Origin: Hirundichthys speculiger
Taxonomy: Eukaryota; Chordata; Actinopteri; Beloniformes; Exocoetidae
Assembly (NCBI GenBank): GCA_018398805.1
Contig: JAGFBZ010000006.1
Location: 806,001-870,000 of the forward strand
DNA: 64,000 nt
Reading direction: 5' to 3'
In this document: positions 24,856 to 37,653 of the stretch, piece after piece
Layout: each line of letters starts with the position of its first letter
How positions within the stretch are numbered: position 1 is the first letter of the stretch
Notes under the pieces: model-generated
Database searches by the model: none
What the model was told of the DNA's origin: nothing
What the model saw: only the letters and a program-made list of their open reading frames with translations
Program-made: the position numbers and the translations under genes

Positions 24856-25761
24856 TCCAAATTCTCATCTAACATCAACTAACTGTTCTACCAATTTATC
24901 CGATCATATTTCCTCAGCTCAGTAATTAACTCATTTGTTTTCTGCTAACATACAAGCTCTCAAATATATATATCTAATAAGAGTCATAAACTCTTCCTGA
25001 AGTGTCTCAACAAAGTCTGGTGAACTTCTCAACTTTCCACGCATGCATACATTCATCTGCATGCATGAACTCTATTTACTTTTTAGTAAGTGTGTATTGA
25101 TCAAAAGGCAACAGAATCATTACAACTTTCTCAAATGTTATATTGCCTTTTTGTAAGACATAAGTAAAAATATGTCTCTTCACCTCATTCTTGGTCTCTT
25201 TTTCCTTTGTACAACTTTTGCTGAAAATATAAACCTAGATGTATTTGAGGAATCTTCACTGTGGTTATTTAAATATCACTCTTCTGTAAATAGGCAAAGA
25301 CACTTGAAATAAAAGGTGCCCTCCAGAAAAATTTTATTTGAATAATAATTATGAAAAAAACACATCAAAAAGAAAACCATAATTGATTTTTCTCATTTTT
25401 TCATCCTTGGAGATCTGTCTAGTTCACGTACAAAACTAACTGGCTTAAAGCAAAGCACATAGCTCTTAATTACAAATTAAAGAACAAACAACAGAAAACT
25501 ATTTAGATGAGATACAATAAAAAAAAAAAATATATAACCGAGAGCTAAAGTTCAGTGCTCGTGTGTGTGTGTTCTGTTAAGCTTAACCTTTTGTTTTAGC
25601 TGTGATTTCCTGCTTAACCCAGAAACACAAGTACCCCCGAGTCCCTGAGGTACTTCATGATGAGTACACGCCCAAAGACACACACTAGACAAAATGTCCC
25701 CTCCCATGAGTGTATGTTTCCTGGTGAGTGGGATTACACGAAGCCGTAGCCATACTGCCAT

Positions 25762-25767
<6 letters not shown>

Positions 25768-25807
<40 letters not shown>

Positions 25808-25850
25808 CACACACACACACACCCACACACGCACACACCCACACACACAC
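25768..25850. repeat. (TC)n followed by (CA)n microsatellite
   Basis: An uninterrupted CT run at 25768-25804 is followed by a CA-rich run to 25850. Confidence 0.95.
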
Positions 25851-26359
25851 AGTATCCTTCACTGAATATTCATTGCAAGCTGCTGAACTCCTGGTCACAG
25901 TTAAAATCTGAGCATGTGTTCGTGCACGTGTGTCTGTGTGTGTCTAAAGTAAATTAATAAATAAACAGGCAGCCCTTTTTTCCCGGCACCACCCTTTTGC
26001 CCTGTGTCTTTCATTTTTATTCTATGATACAGATAAAACCAGTTTTCATACAGCCATTGTTAAAGTCCTCCGTATACTCTATAATTACTCTAGAATGTTC
26101 TTATTCAGTGTGTTTTAAGAAATATAATGAACAACCTCAGCCAGTGATGCTGTGACAGTGGATAATCAGTTTTGAATTGATAAGGCACCACTTACAGTCT
26201 CACAGCTGAGTTCATTTGCTCTGGTCCGATTCACCTTATAGGTTGTGCGCTTCTAGAGTTTTCCCATTGGTTTGGTCTCTATTCTTTTTTTTTTTAAACT
26301 TGGCATTTTTCTTTGATTAGGATTTAATATTATAATTTTTGTTAGTGATATTGGCTCAG

Positions 26360-26440
26360 TGTCATGATCTAGGTCACTGTTAAGTGTCTAGAGACAACTT
26401 GCATAATAGTAGATACAAATAAAATGAAATTGAATTGAAT
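26360..26440 (+). mobile_element. L2/CR1-type LINE 3' tail
   Basis: GTGTCTAGAGACAACTTG, then ATACAAATAAAATG and AATTGAATTGAAT. This is the standard end of L2-like LINEs in teleosts (CTAGAGACAA...ATACAAATAAAATTGAATTG). Confidence 0.75.
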
Positions 26441-28029
26441 ATTTACACAGGTAAAAAAAATAAAAATACAACTGTATGTAAATATGTTACTTCAAACCAT
26501 ATGACAGTGTCCTCACCGTTTATTGGTCAAACATGTCTGCCATAGAAACAAACAAAAAAAAAAAAAAACAGGAAGTAGGTCCGATGATGTGGAATATATC
26601 AGCAAGCTGCTTCTTTTCTGACATGAGAAACATATGTGAATTGATTTTCATTCTTTTGATTCTTTATATCGCTTGTATTTATCATATTTAACACTCACCA
26701 AATACTTAAGTTTGAAAGGAGTAGGAAGTAGGAATGTTTTGATGCACTGGAGTCATCAAGGGTGCACAGCAACACAGCAGAGGAGGCTGTGTAGGCTTCA
26801 TGATTTAGCCTTAGTGTTAATCCTGCAGAAACTACAGTCTACATTGTATCTAAATCATACAGTTTTAGGTTTTTGGGTCTTTGCTTTGGTTCAGTACTGT
26901 GTCTCAGTGAACACATCAAAGTTCACCATCTGAATTTGATGGAGACCACCTCCTTTTGGGGCTCTTTATTAAAACCTGGGAAGAGAAATAAGCACAGTGT
27001 AGGTGAGGAAACACAGCTGAAACAACTGGGAGGAGAAGCTACTTGGTGTGTTTTTCTCTTGTTGCAAAGATGGCAGACCTGGAAAAGTTCTGTTCATGGC
27101 TGTAATAGCACAAAATCTGGTTCCACAAACATCCATGTCTTTTTGAAAGATGTTAAAACACAAAAGAAGTAGAGACTCTTTTTTCAATGTGGAAGGGAAG
27201 ATAACAGGCAGTCTAGCACTAGCATCCAGGTAAGCGGCAGAGCCTATAAAAGGGGGCACTGAGACACACCTGAGAGAGAGCAGCTGAGGGCAGCCTTTGT
27301 TTGATGCTTGATTTGATCCTTCATGTTTGGTGAGGGACTAAAACTTGGAGTGATTGTTAATGCACATCAGGCCAAGGAACAAGATTCCAGTCACCTGCAT
27401 GTTTTTGATTGGGGGAGGGGACTGTGTTCCAATCTAGCAAGTTTCCAAATAAGGACATTATTTGAGAAGCCAACCACTGTTTTTCCCAGGCTTAACATAT
27501 TTTATTGTTTCTTTAACTAGTCAATGAATGGGCCATCTTTTTTATATTTATTTTGTCATCTGGGGCTTCTGGCTGCATCAAGGAGGTGCTGAGTGGGTGA
27601 GTAGCCATTTGGCAAAATTCATTGTGTGGTTTGAGTCACCTTAGTTTGCTGTGAGTAGGTATAATCGAGTGTGGCAGTCAGTTTTGATCGGAGCTGAATT
27701 GGGTTGTGTGTAGTGATGTTTGGTGACGTATTTCGTGACAGTTTCTCTGCACAATTCTACACCAGCTCCTCTGATGGTGCAGCCTTGACTCCACATCTCG
27801 TTGGTTCATTTACTGTTGATTTGGTTTCCTCATTTGATTGTGTGGTTTTAAGACATAAACTCATATTCCATGCATTGTTAATAAAATCTATATTTTTTTG
27901 GTATAGCAGTCACTGGCTCCAGTTTATTCTAGGTCAAAAAATTAGAGAGGACACAAATATGTCATCACCCATGAAAAAATAAAAAAGAATCTTGTTAACT
28001 GTGACATATAAATTTAAGGTATATCTTAT

Positions 28030-28400
28030 TATAAGTATATACTCTTGTGCTCTGGTGAGGCAGGTAATCGGCAGTTAAACGATACATTGAGCATGACAGA
28101 GATGCAAAGTGAATTTATTCTCCAAGTCGTATACAATTGAAGTCATTAAACTCACATCACAGAATGCAGGATGATCAGAAATGACAAAGTGCCAATAGGA
28201 AACAGTCCTCTTAAGCATCACATGAAAAACATGGAGACCTTGAGATAAGTTGTCTAGACGTCTACTTGTGAAAACTTAGCGACTTGATGGAGCCAGAATG
28301 ATAAACAGAAGCGATGGCCCTCAACAGACCACAACAACAGAATCTAGGACAAAAGGCATGGACTCATGAATCAGCATTATACAATAAGGCCCCAAAATGC
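28030..28400 (-). repeat. Unclassified dispersed repeat, copy B
   Basis: Inverse complement of copy A at 24490-24855. The shared core includes CTTGATGGAGCCAG, GTCTAGACGTC and TGAATTTATTCTC. Both ends fade gradually, so the borders are estimates. Confidence 0.75.
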
Positions 28401-29589
28401 AGTTTTATTATTGCATTAACACTGATTGAAAAAATTAACAAATAAGCATTAGCTAATAAAAGAGAACTGAATGATAACTCACTGTTATAAGCTGATTTTC
28501 TTTTCCATCTTTCCCCACATCAGAAATGAGGTTTGACCCCAGTTACTGCAGGATCCAGCAGGACGCACCAGTGAACCAGCTGGAGACACCACCTGACTGT
28601 CTTCATCAAGCATGAGGACAGATGTGGGTCCACCACTGTTTCCTCTGGTGAGTGAAGCATCCTCTAAGGTGGCCTGTAAAGTGTTGGGTTTACCATTTTC
28701 AACTGTCCACTGTACTGATCAGACAGTAGCCGTTCTTCATAAACTTATCTACCTCTACCTCCTGCACGTTCTGGTGGTCTTTAAGGTTTTTATACTCACG
28801 CGTGCAAGTTACTTGTAGCAATTTGTTACAAATTATAGTTAATAACATATTTATATGAATACATGTGCTTATTATTTCACTTTGTAATTGTATTCAAAAA
28901 GGCCGTATTGTGCTGTAAAGAATAAATAGTTTTGTAATACCAGAAGCATAAGTAATTAAAAGAAAACACATCAAATGTATGTTTTGAAATGTGTAACCTC
29001 TTAATAGTGACACCTTGTTGCCACTATCTACATGTCAAACTGAGAAATCCATTTTCTCAGTCATAATTTGTTTCCCCCTATAATTTAAGATGATAATAAA
29101 AAAAAACAACTTCTGCTTGGTAGAATAATTTGGCATGATCTGAATATGAATAAAGCACAACACCTGATGATGGTGTCATTTGCAGTTACGGAGAGAGAAA
29201 GGATTTTAATAAAGGCTGTACTGTTGCCCAGTAGACATAGCCTGGTCAAACTATATCAAACATTACGGTAGTTTATCGTGACATGACCGAACAATTTGAA
29301 CCAACAAATGTCTGGCTCACATTTTCTAATGGTGTTTGACTTTGTTCAAGTTTGCTTTATGAGGGAAAAAAATACAACTGCCACAGTTTTCAAAACTCAC
29401 TCAGTACTTGCACATATGAAAACAGTTCAATAGCACATACAGAAAAATTAAATAATTAATTTTGTTATGAGCCACAGAGTAATTTTGCAAAACCTTCAAC
29501 CCTATTTAGACCTTGCATTAAAGTGTGTCTCAGGAGCCGTGGAGCTGTCAGAGAGAGCTGCCTGTTGAAATGTCAGAAATGGCTGCTGC
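28401..29589. other. Intergenic, nothing recognised
   Basis: AT-rich sequence without a supported feature. Confidence 0.5.
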
Positions 29590-30060
29590 GTTTAGCTGAT
29601 GTGTTTAGCTGATGCCTGCTCCGTAGCTAAGCTTCATCCTTTGACCCTTCCAGACCAACCCACAGCCAGTCACGGAGGTATGTTAAAATTAGCAGAACAC
29701 ACAAGCACAACAAAACATGTTCTTTTTAAAATATCATGATCTGTTGGGTTTTTATTCAAAGCTCAGAAGCCAACATAATGCTAAACGCTAAGTAGCTAAA
29801 GTGATAACAGCTAGGCACTGGCTGAAATTAAATATTTGATTGGCCAGCCATAACCTACCTGATGTGGTCATGAAAATTCACTACCTGTGTGGCTGTCACA
29901 GATTTAAAATCTAACGATAGAATCCCAAAGTCATTTTTTTTTTGTAACAGGTTGCATCTTTATTTCTGCCTTAAAGTTGTGCATTTTAACATGAGACTTG
30001 CTCTGTTTTGGAGCCAGCCCCTAGTGGTCAGTTGAGGAACTGAGACTTCTCATAGTTCTG
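29590..30060. repeat. Interspersed repeat ending in GGAGCCAGCCCCTAGTGG
   Basis: Related to 20260-20600 over GCTCAGAAGCCAA and CCTGATGTGGTC. Its end, TTTTGGAGCCAGCCCCTAG near 30015, is the inverse complement of CTAGGGGCTGGCTCC at about 47508, showing a third, inverted partial copy there. Confidence 0.55.
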
Positions 30061-32879
30061 CGAAGGCTTAAACCTGGAAGTGGGGGTGCTACCGTTACAC
30101 ACCAACCAGCTGCAAACTATTCAGTATGGAAACGTACAAATCCAGATTTGTGCTTTTTAGGAAAAACGAAATTGCCACTGTACTTTCCCAGAGACTTGAA
30201 TTTAAAGAGAACTGTGCTGCTGGGAAACCTTAGGTCCTGGCATTTATGTGGATTTCACTGTCATGTCCCACACACCTGTGTAGTATGTGTTGGAAAGTTC
30301 TGCTTGTTCCGGACCAGATACAACCTCTCAGCAGCACTCTAATGGCTTTTTCTGCAAATCATAGCCGATATTACAGTCTTAGAGTCACTTTTCCTATGAA
30401 GTTGACATGCAAAAAGGGTACTTTTACAATAATGAAAGTAGTTATATCAAGCCCAGATGAAAATAAACCAAAGGGGAGATGAGAACAAAAAAATAATAGA
30501 ACATCTGGTGTCTCATACCGTGTTTTCTGTGGCTGTCTGATGAGGTGCAACCAGACGCTGGTAATGATACCAATGCCTCGTTAGGCCCTTGTGAAGCCCC
30601 CGCTTATTATGTTTCCAGGTAATGAGGCTGCTTGGAGGTGACTGGGCTGTGAATGGATGTGGGAATATGCTGGATGGCTCTCTAATGTAATATACTTACA
30701 CATGGCTTTAAACAGAGAAGAAAAGGAATTAAGAAGGTTAGCTTGTAAAGCAGAGCTGATTTCCTTTCTTTTAAGGCACTGCAATGCATGGGATTAACAC
30801 GTAGCAACGTAAACTACAATTAAAAAGGGCAACTATACCTTAAAGGTTAACAAACTGGTGGTCTTGGCACTAGCCATTAAGACTGCAAAGAATAAATGAC
30901 CAACATAAACTTGTAAACTACAGCCACGGGTAGAATAAGGTCATGCTAGTCACATTAAATGGCACCAAACTGTGAATGACAGTTTGGCTGTGCTTTTTAA
31001 GGTGGTGGTAAGGTGGTAATGATCAGCATTTGTTCCAGATTGGATCCAAAAGCCTAGGACCTTGGCGTTGTCATGCTAATGAAAAGAATTGGATAAAAGT
31101 TCATGATTCCACGGCTGGCTGCTATGTTAACATAATTTTCAGATTCTGCATTGTCTGTTTTCCCACGGGCTCCAATTATTTTGAGATTTTGGTTTAGTGT
31201 GCAGAGTCCACAAGTCAAACAGAGCTAGATTAAACGAGCTCAACTACTAATCCAACTACTAACTCAAACGATACGGTAAAAGGGAGCATACTGATAAATC
31301 AAAGCAGTTTACAGAGGCATGGGAGCACCATTTCAGCTGGGGGTCCTGTATTTGAATACCTGCCTGTCTGATCCAACCAAACTCACATCTATACACTTAA
31401 AGATCACAAAAATTACAGAGGGTTTACTAACTGTATAAACTCTTTCACTTGTAAGTGCAGAATGTCTGACACTGCAACCAAACTGTTAGCAAAAACACTA
31501 CAACCTGTGAGAACAATAACAAATAGCACCATCAACAGGGATGAACAATGATCTTACACAGCAAAAAATACACTTCCCAGAGTATGCTGGGAAACCACAC
31601 CTGAAATGTTATAATAACATGAGACATGTTATGAACTTATAGCTCATTGTCTACTCTGAAAGGTAGAGAAAACTGAAAGGTTGGGAAAGAAAGCATAAAC
31701 AAAAAACACACCAGCGTGCTTTCATTTATAGAGGTTGATTTCTTGGTCATGGATTCTGAGCTGTGCTTCTTTGATTCTTTGTTTCGGTTCTCAGACTTTC
31801 AATATTTAATGGAGACTACCCAAATATCATGGAACATGATGCTTAAGGAGGCAGAACAAACACTCATCCAGGGCTTTAAAGACCTGTGCCTTTCCGGTCC
31901 TCCCTGTTACAGTGCCCCCCCCCCTCCAATTATAACAGGCAAAGTAAACAGAATCACCTTTCGTCTCGCTCTCTGTACTTACCTTTTCCTTGTCGAAACC
32001 ACAGGAATACAGCCTGGGATTTCTTGTGAGCTTCAACACGTCAACATTCCTCCCTGTCGTGTCCTTCCCCTCACACAGAATCAGTGCCTTCTATTTTTTC
32101 TGGGGTGAGAGATCTTTTGGCCTCTTTACCCACGTCACATTAGCCACGAAGGACAGGTTTGTAGCTTCTTTGCTTTGGACCTATGTACACTCCGCAGTAG
32201 TAGCATCGCAGTCGTACCACCATGGTTGTTGAAAGGTATCAAACAATGATCCTTCTTACTGGAAGTGATCATGACTGAGAGAAGCTGATGACTCACCAGC
32301 TCATTACGTATTCTTCAGCAAGGTGGTTTTCAGAGAAGACAATAACAATTAAAAAGCATCTGTACTTTGAGATTTATTTTTATCTCTACCCACAATTGGC
32401 TGCTCAGAGTATTCAACAACAATATATAACACCACTTTCTTTTTTTTCTTTCACTTTCTTTTCTTTTTACTTTTCCGTGCTTATATTTGCATATATTTGC
32501 ATATATTTTAAAGTGTCTGGATTGATTGTGACCTCAAAAAAATTTAGTTTGGGATGTCCTACATCTGAAATTCGTGAATCATTCATCTTTGCAAAATTCC
32601 ATCAGAAGAATTACCCAGCTTCATGTTCTTTATTTCCACCCAACTTCACATCATGAAGTTGAAGAACTTCATGAAACATCACATCATGAAAGTACAGGTG
32701 CACCCTGTCATGGTCTTGGAATTTTAATTTGGTCTTGGTCAGTTCCCTTGTTATGTTTTAGCTTAGACTCTTATGCATAGATAGATATCCTGCTTTATTT
32801 TGAAAGTGTCTTCCACTGGTGTCTTATTCCTATTGTTGGTCTCCTTTATCTTGATTTTCTACATCTGTGTCTCATCAAC

Positions 32880-32996
32880 TCGTCTTATTATTATGATTAT
32901 AATTGTTCCTGCCTTCTGTCTCTGTAAAGCGCCTAGAGACAATTGTCATTGTAACAGACGCTATACAAATAAAATTGAATTGAATTGAATTGAATT
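32880..32996 (+). mobile_element. L2/CR1-type LINE 3' tail
   Basis: CTGTAAAGCGCCTAGAGACA, CATTGTAACAGACGCTATAC, then AAATAAAATTGAATTGAATT. This is the conserved 3' end of an L2-like LINE with its short tandem tail. Confidence 0.85.
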
Positions 32997-35900
32997 CTGC
33001 ATTTCTCTCAACAACTCATGAAAACACACATTCTCCAGAACAGAGGGATGGAGCGGAGGACAAGTGTCTCACTCTGACTGCTATAAGCAGAGCTACAGAG
33101 AGATTTTGTTCTGTCTCTCTGTGGTATTTTGTCCAAAACATGTCAAAGACATTTCATTAAAGCCACTCTATGTAGAAATACCACTTCTGACTGCATGGGG
33201 GCATAAAGGTCTGTAGTGTTGACAAAAGAGCCACTGACAATACTATGTTATTGAGTGTGGATGGTGCAGCATGTCTTTTAATACCTCTTTGTCCCACTAG
33301 ATGTGCATTTTATTGTGTGATGCACCAGGGACTGACACATGGACTTTCTTGTGACATGCTGCTCCATTATGGTCAGAAGTGCTATAACTACATATAGTGA
33401 CTTTAAGACATACTTCAATGATAAGAAAGCACATCAATTTTCTTCATACTCTACATTCTACACCATCTACTATTACCTGTTTGAAATGATTTAATTTTCG
33501 CTCTTATCTCTTTAAGGCTTTTCCCACCAAAGGTCAACAGTTCTGTGACTGGTCAGCTGATGTGTCAAAATAAATCCATTCATTCTTATCCAATTTAGTA
33601 GACATACAAATGTGGTGTTTACTGATTAAAATATGCCAGATGAACCTGAACTGGCACTGAGGCCTTGTAAGCGGTTTAAGAGCAGTATTTTCTGTGGGCT
33701 GAAAATAAATTCCTCAGGTGTGGACTCTCTGCTCTTGCAGACTTTTAATATGGGGACACAATGAAGGAAAGGAGGAAAAACAAGAAAAAAAAGAAGAAAG
33801 TTTTAAAGTCAGGACCTTTTTAAAAACACTTCTAAGCATTGGGAGTTGCACTTATTGATGATGTTCCATCTAACCATAGTATGATTCACTTAAAGAGGAC
33901 TGCTACAAGGATAGTTTTTAATACAGAGGAGACAATAAAAAGATGAAGGAATTATTTTCTAAACCCTGAATCACAGATTGTCTTTGAACTTTTGACACTA
34001 CAGGTTCTTCAAAGCACTTCACAACATGCTTGTTATTCATGCAGATATTCCAATGATGGCGGAACTGTAATGCCTATATAATGTGTATGCCTGTCAATGA
34101 AAGAATGTTGTTTTTTTTTTCTACAATGACTACCTTCTTTTGGTAGAGATAAACTGTGGTTTTAGTAATTGAAAGCACGCAGATAAAGGTCCTGAACTAA
34201 AATGGAAAGATTGTGAAGCAGACTTAAATCAGATAGCTTTTTAAATCTGACTTTGAAAGCAGTCATGAAGGGAAAGTAGAATCTAGTCGTAGACGTAGGG
34301 TGAGGATGTTTTTAATCAAATTAAGAAGCTTATGATGTTAAAATACTGAAACGGATGTTTTGCAGGAAAAGTTAGCAGACAGAGTGGGAGTATTTGTTTG
34401 AGTTATGCATGATGAATTTTCTGGTAAATGTGTACTCTGTGCAGGTCTCTGCTTTTGCCTTTTCTGTGTATTTGTGTCTTTCTCTTTCTGGTCGCTTGTG
34501 CGTCTTTGTTGCGTCAATAAAGTGTTGTTGTTAGTGTTTAATGTGTATCTAAATGTCTTTTTCTGTGTGCACGCCTATCTGTGGGTGAAGCTGAACAAAT
34601 AAAGCCAGTTTCCTCTTTGATTGTGTTCACAGTGTCAAGCACTCAGTCTGTAATTAGCACACAGACGACCATCTGTCCAAACAACCGACTCTAAACAATT
34701 CCTGTCCTGCTTACTTTCACTGCTATCACAGCATCCATCCGTGGCTAACTCTCTTTTATTTGCTCACTCGTCTCTCCATCTGCCTGTCTGCCTCAGTACC
34801 ATCATTTCACTGTCTCCTTGTCCCTCTCTCTATCTTGTTATTGCTTGCTCACTTTCTAAAACTCCCTCTGCCTTCTTCTTTTCTTCTCAGCTTCCATCTT
34901 GCAGTGTTTGGATTTAGAAAATCTGGCAAGTTGATCCGAAACACTGGACTGAGATTTAACAGCTTGATCACTCCTGTGAGATGGTCAATGTGCTTAACGC
35001 GCTAAATGTTTTCCAGAGATGGAAATTAGGGGGAAATCTTCTCCGTACTAGATCTAAAGATGCTTTGGTAAATGCCTCCAGCACAGTGCCGCTTGCACTC
35101 TTAATGTGAAAGGTAATCACCCGACTTTTAATTGTGTTTTGTGCTGTTTTTGCTGATGTGGAACTGACTGCTTTGGTTAAGTCACAATGACTATCTTCTT
35201 GGGCAATATCTCCACTGATAGGTCTTCATTTTTAAGCCATACACCTTCCGTCACTATTACGCCTGGCATCCAGTCGACTCCAGCAAATTCAGCCCTCTAA
35301 AGTGGAAGAAGTTCAGATGACTGGAGACTATTCTTTAGTTTTTAAACGCAGCTACTGGTGGCCAATGTGTAAAACTAAACACTGGGAAATGTAGCTGCAC
35401 CAATTCTCTTAGTCATTTGCACTTCTGGATCAATATGTGCCCTTCCCTAATTTGTCAAGCTTACATCGTGTGACCATCACTTGAAAATAACACAACGGAG
35501 TAAACGAACATTATCAGCTTTGTTGTCTTTGGTATCAGTTATTATAATCTGCAAAGCCAAAGTCTGCATTTACTCATATAACAACCAAATGCATGTGCAA
35601 GAGGAAAGAATTTATAGGAGCAATTTACAACATTTCTAGTTGGTTTTTCAGCCTGTTTTCACTCATGGGCGCATGCTTAATAAGCATGGATGGCTGTCAT
35701 GTGCATTCATGGTTGTCCTGAGTTGTGTGACGTTGAAGCACTAATTTGGATGTGGATCAGTTTTGATTTAAAACCGCACTTTGAAACTAATATGGACCTT
35801 TAAACTGGACTATAAACGTTGTGTTATATCTAAGCAAGAATGAGCAAACTGCCCAAAATGTGTTATTTATCATCCAATTCTTGTCCAATCATGTTCAGCC

Positions 35901-37626
35901 AGAGGATGGAGGAGAGAAGTATGGAAAGAGTGTGAGGACACTGTGGGGGTTCAGGGTGTGTTTGTCATAGACTTACACCTTCAGGAGCCATTACGAGTTC
36001 ATCATTGTAATCATTTCTCAAACAGCCTAGTATCACAGAAAATTGCATGAAGTCTACTCTGGGATATCATGTCAGTGCCATGAGAGGCAACGCTGCTGTG
36101 TTCAGTGGTTTAATGGCCAATGAAAAAGTCCCCGAACTAGCAAACAGCAAAAATTTCTCTCCTTTTAATCACATTGCATTATCCTTTCCAACTGATATTG
36201 ATTAATCATAACTTTATATTGGAATATATGCAAATTTTACACAGATTATATGATTCCAAGCATTCTCCATTCACCTGCTGAGCCTTTCCCTTTAAGACCT
36301 GGTAGGTAAACTGTTGGTGTCATAGCTGTTAGACCTGGTCCTGATCCAGTTGCAAGCTTTGGCTTTTTACATCCGGCCATTTACTTGTATCCCCGCACAC
36401 GTGTCATGGCACCACTTGGAATTGGTTCTAAGCTACCTACCCTCGATGTAATTGTACAAATATCCTCGATCACACAGTCATGAGCAATGACCATGACCTC
36501 AATAAGTGGAGTGATATTTCTGTAAATCTGATTTAGTAACCTGATCTACATCCTCATTAGCACATTAACACACTTCAGATTTGCCTGAGCTGCATTTATT
36601 GCAGAGATTTTCACTGTTTAGATTTTTTAAGTATTATATAAGAAATGCAATATGAAAGCAGTAAGTGATGTGAAAGGAGAATGTTGCAGAGCTCAGTATT
36701 AGCGCACTTCTGCTGATTAAAGATGCACTAACTAAATTTTACTGCTGAAATAAAGGCTGAAAGGGGGTCAAATGTCTGTCCACATTAAACAGCAATTTAC
36801 GACCCATAATACATCCATGAGCTGTTTTCATCTTTTAATATGCAACAACACATTTCCCACTCGCTCCAGTGTACCGTGCACTCCACTTTGTGACTTCAAA
36901 ACACCAGTCTTGAGGAGCAGAAATATCTGCTGCTCAGCTCTAAAACTTTGTGACGAAGCTCATCAAAGAGTGACTCCCGGGAATGACAGGACAGATTTGG
37001 AGCTTTAGTGCAGCGTTCACAGCTGCTTCTTTCACTGCCACTGCAGAAACTGATGCTAGAGATGTATAGGTGGTTTTCTGTGAATGACACATCCTGTGAG
37101 ATTGGACTTTTTTTTTTTTTTACAAACTGGAAGAGTAAGAAAACACTTGAGTAGAACAAGACAGATAAGTTGGTGGTCTTTCACTGTGGCTGGGGAAACA
37201 GTTGTTTTCACATGAGAATGTAGCTACATCCCTGTCCAGCTCTGGATGTGGCCTGAGCTGCAGGATCTGAATGGACTCACCTGTTCTACACCTGTCCTCC
37301 TTTCACCAGCTCACCTATTTACACCATTCTGTCTCTGTCCCGTCTTATCACTGAAGAGTATGTATAGACAAAATTAGTTATCAGCTTAAAAAGCATGTCA
37401 AAGCAATGATACCGAGCAAGATTGCAGTACTAAAAACTGAGTACTGCTGATCTGGATTGATGTTATACTCCTCCAGACATCTAATCTGGACTTCTGTTGG
37501 CTTCTCTAACAAACATCTTTAGCATGTTAATTTCTTCATCATATCATGCTGTATCTAATGACAAAATCGAAAAAGAAAAATAAATCCATCCCTGTATTCT
37601 ACAGCCTCCCCTCAGCATCATGGAGC

Positions 37627-37653
37627 TTTTTTTTTTTTTTTTTTTTTTTTTTT
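37627..37653. repeat. Poly(T) tract, 27 bases
   Basis: Uninterrupted T run. Confidence 0.9.

Larger units (their letters stand above)
24856..28029. other. Intergenic, between the inverted repeat copies
   Basis: Holds the TC/CA microsatellite, an L2-type tail at 26360-26440 and a TATA-like sequence at 27244. No exon supported. Confidence 0.45.

Noticed and set aside
31716..32108. Plus-strand frame of 130 codons
   Set aside because: No motif, no matching splice sites, and interrupted by a C-run; treated as chance.
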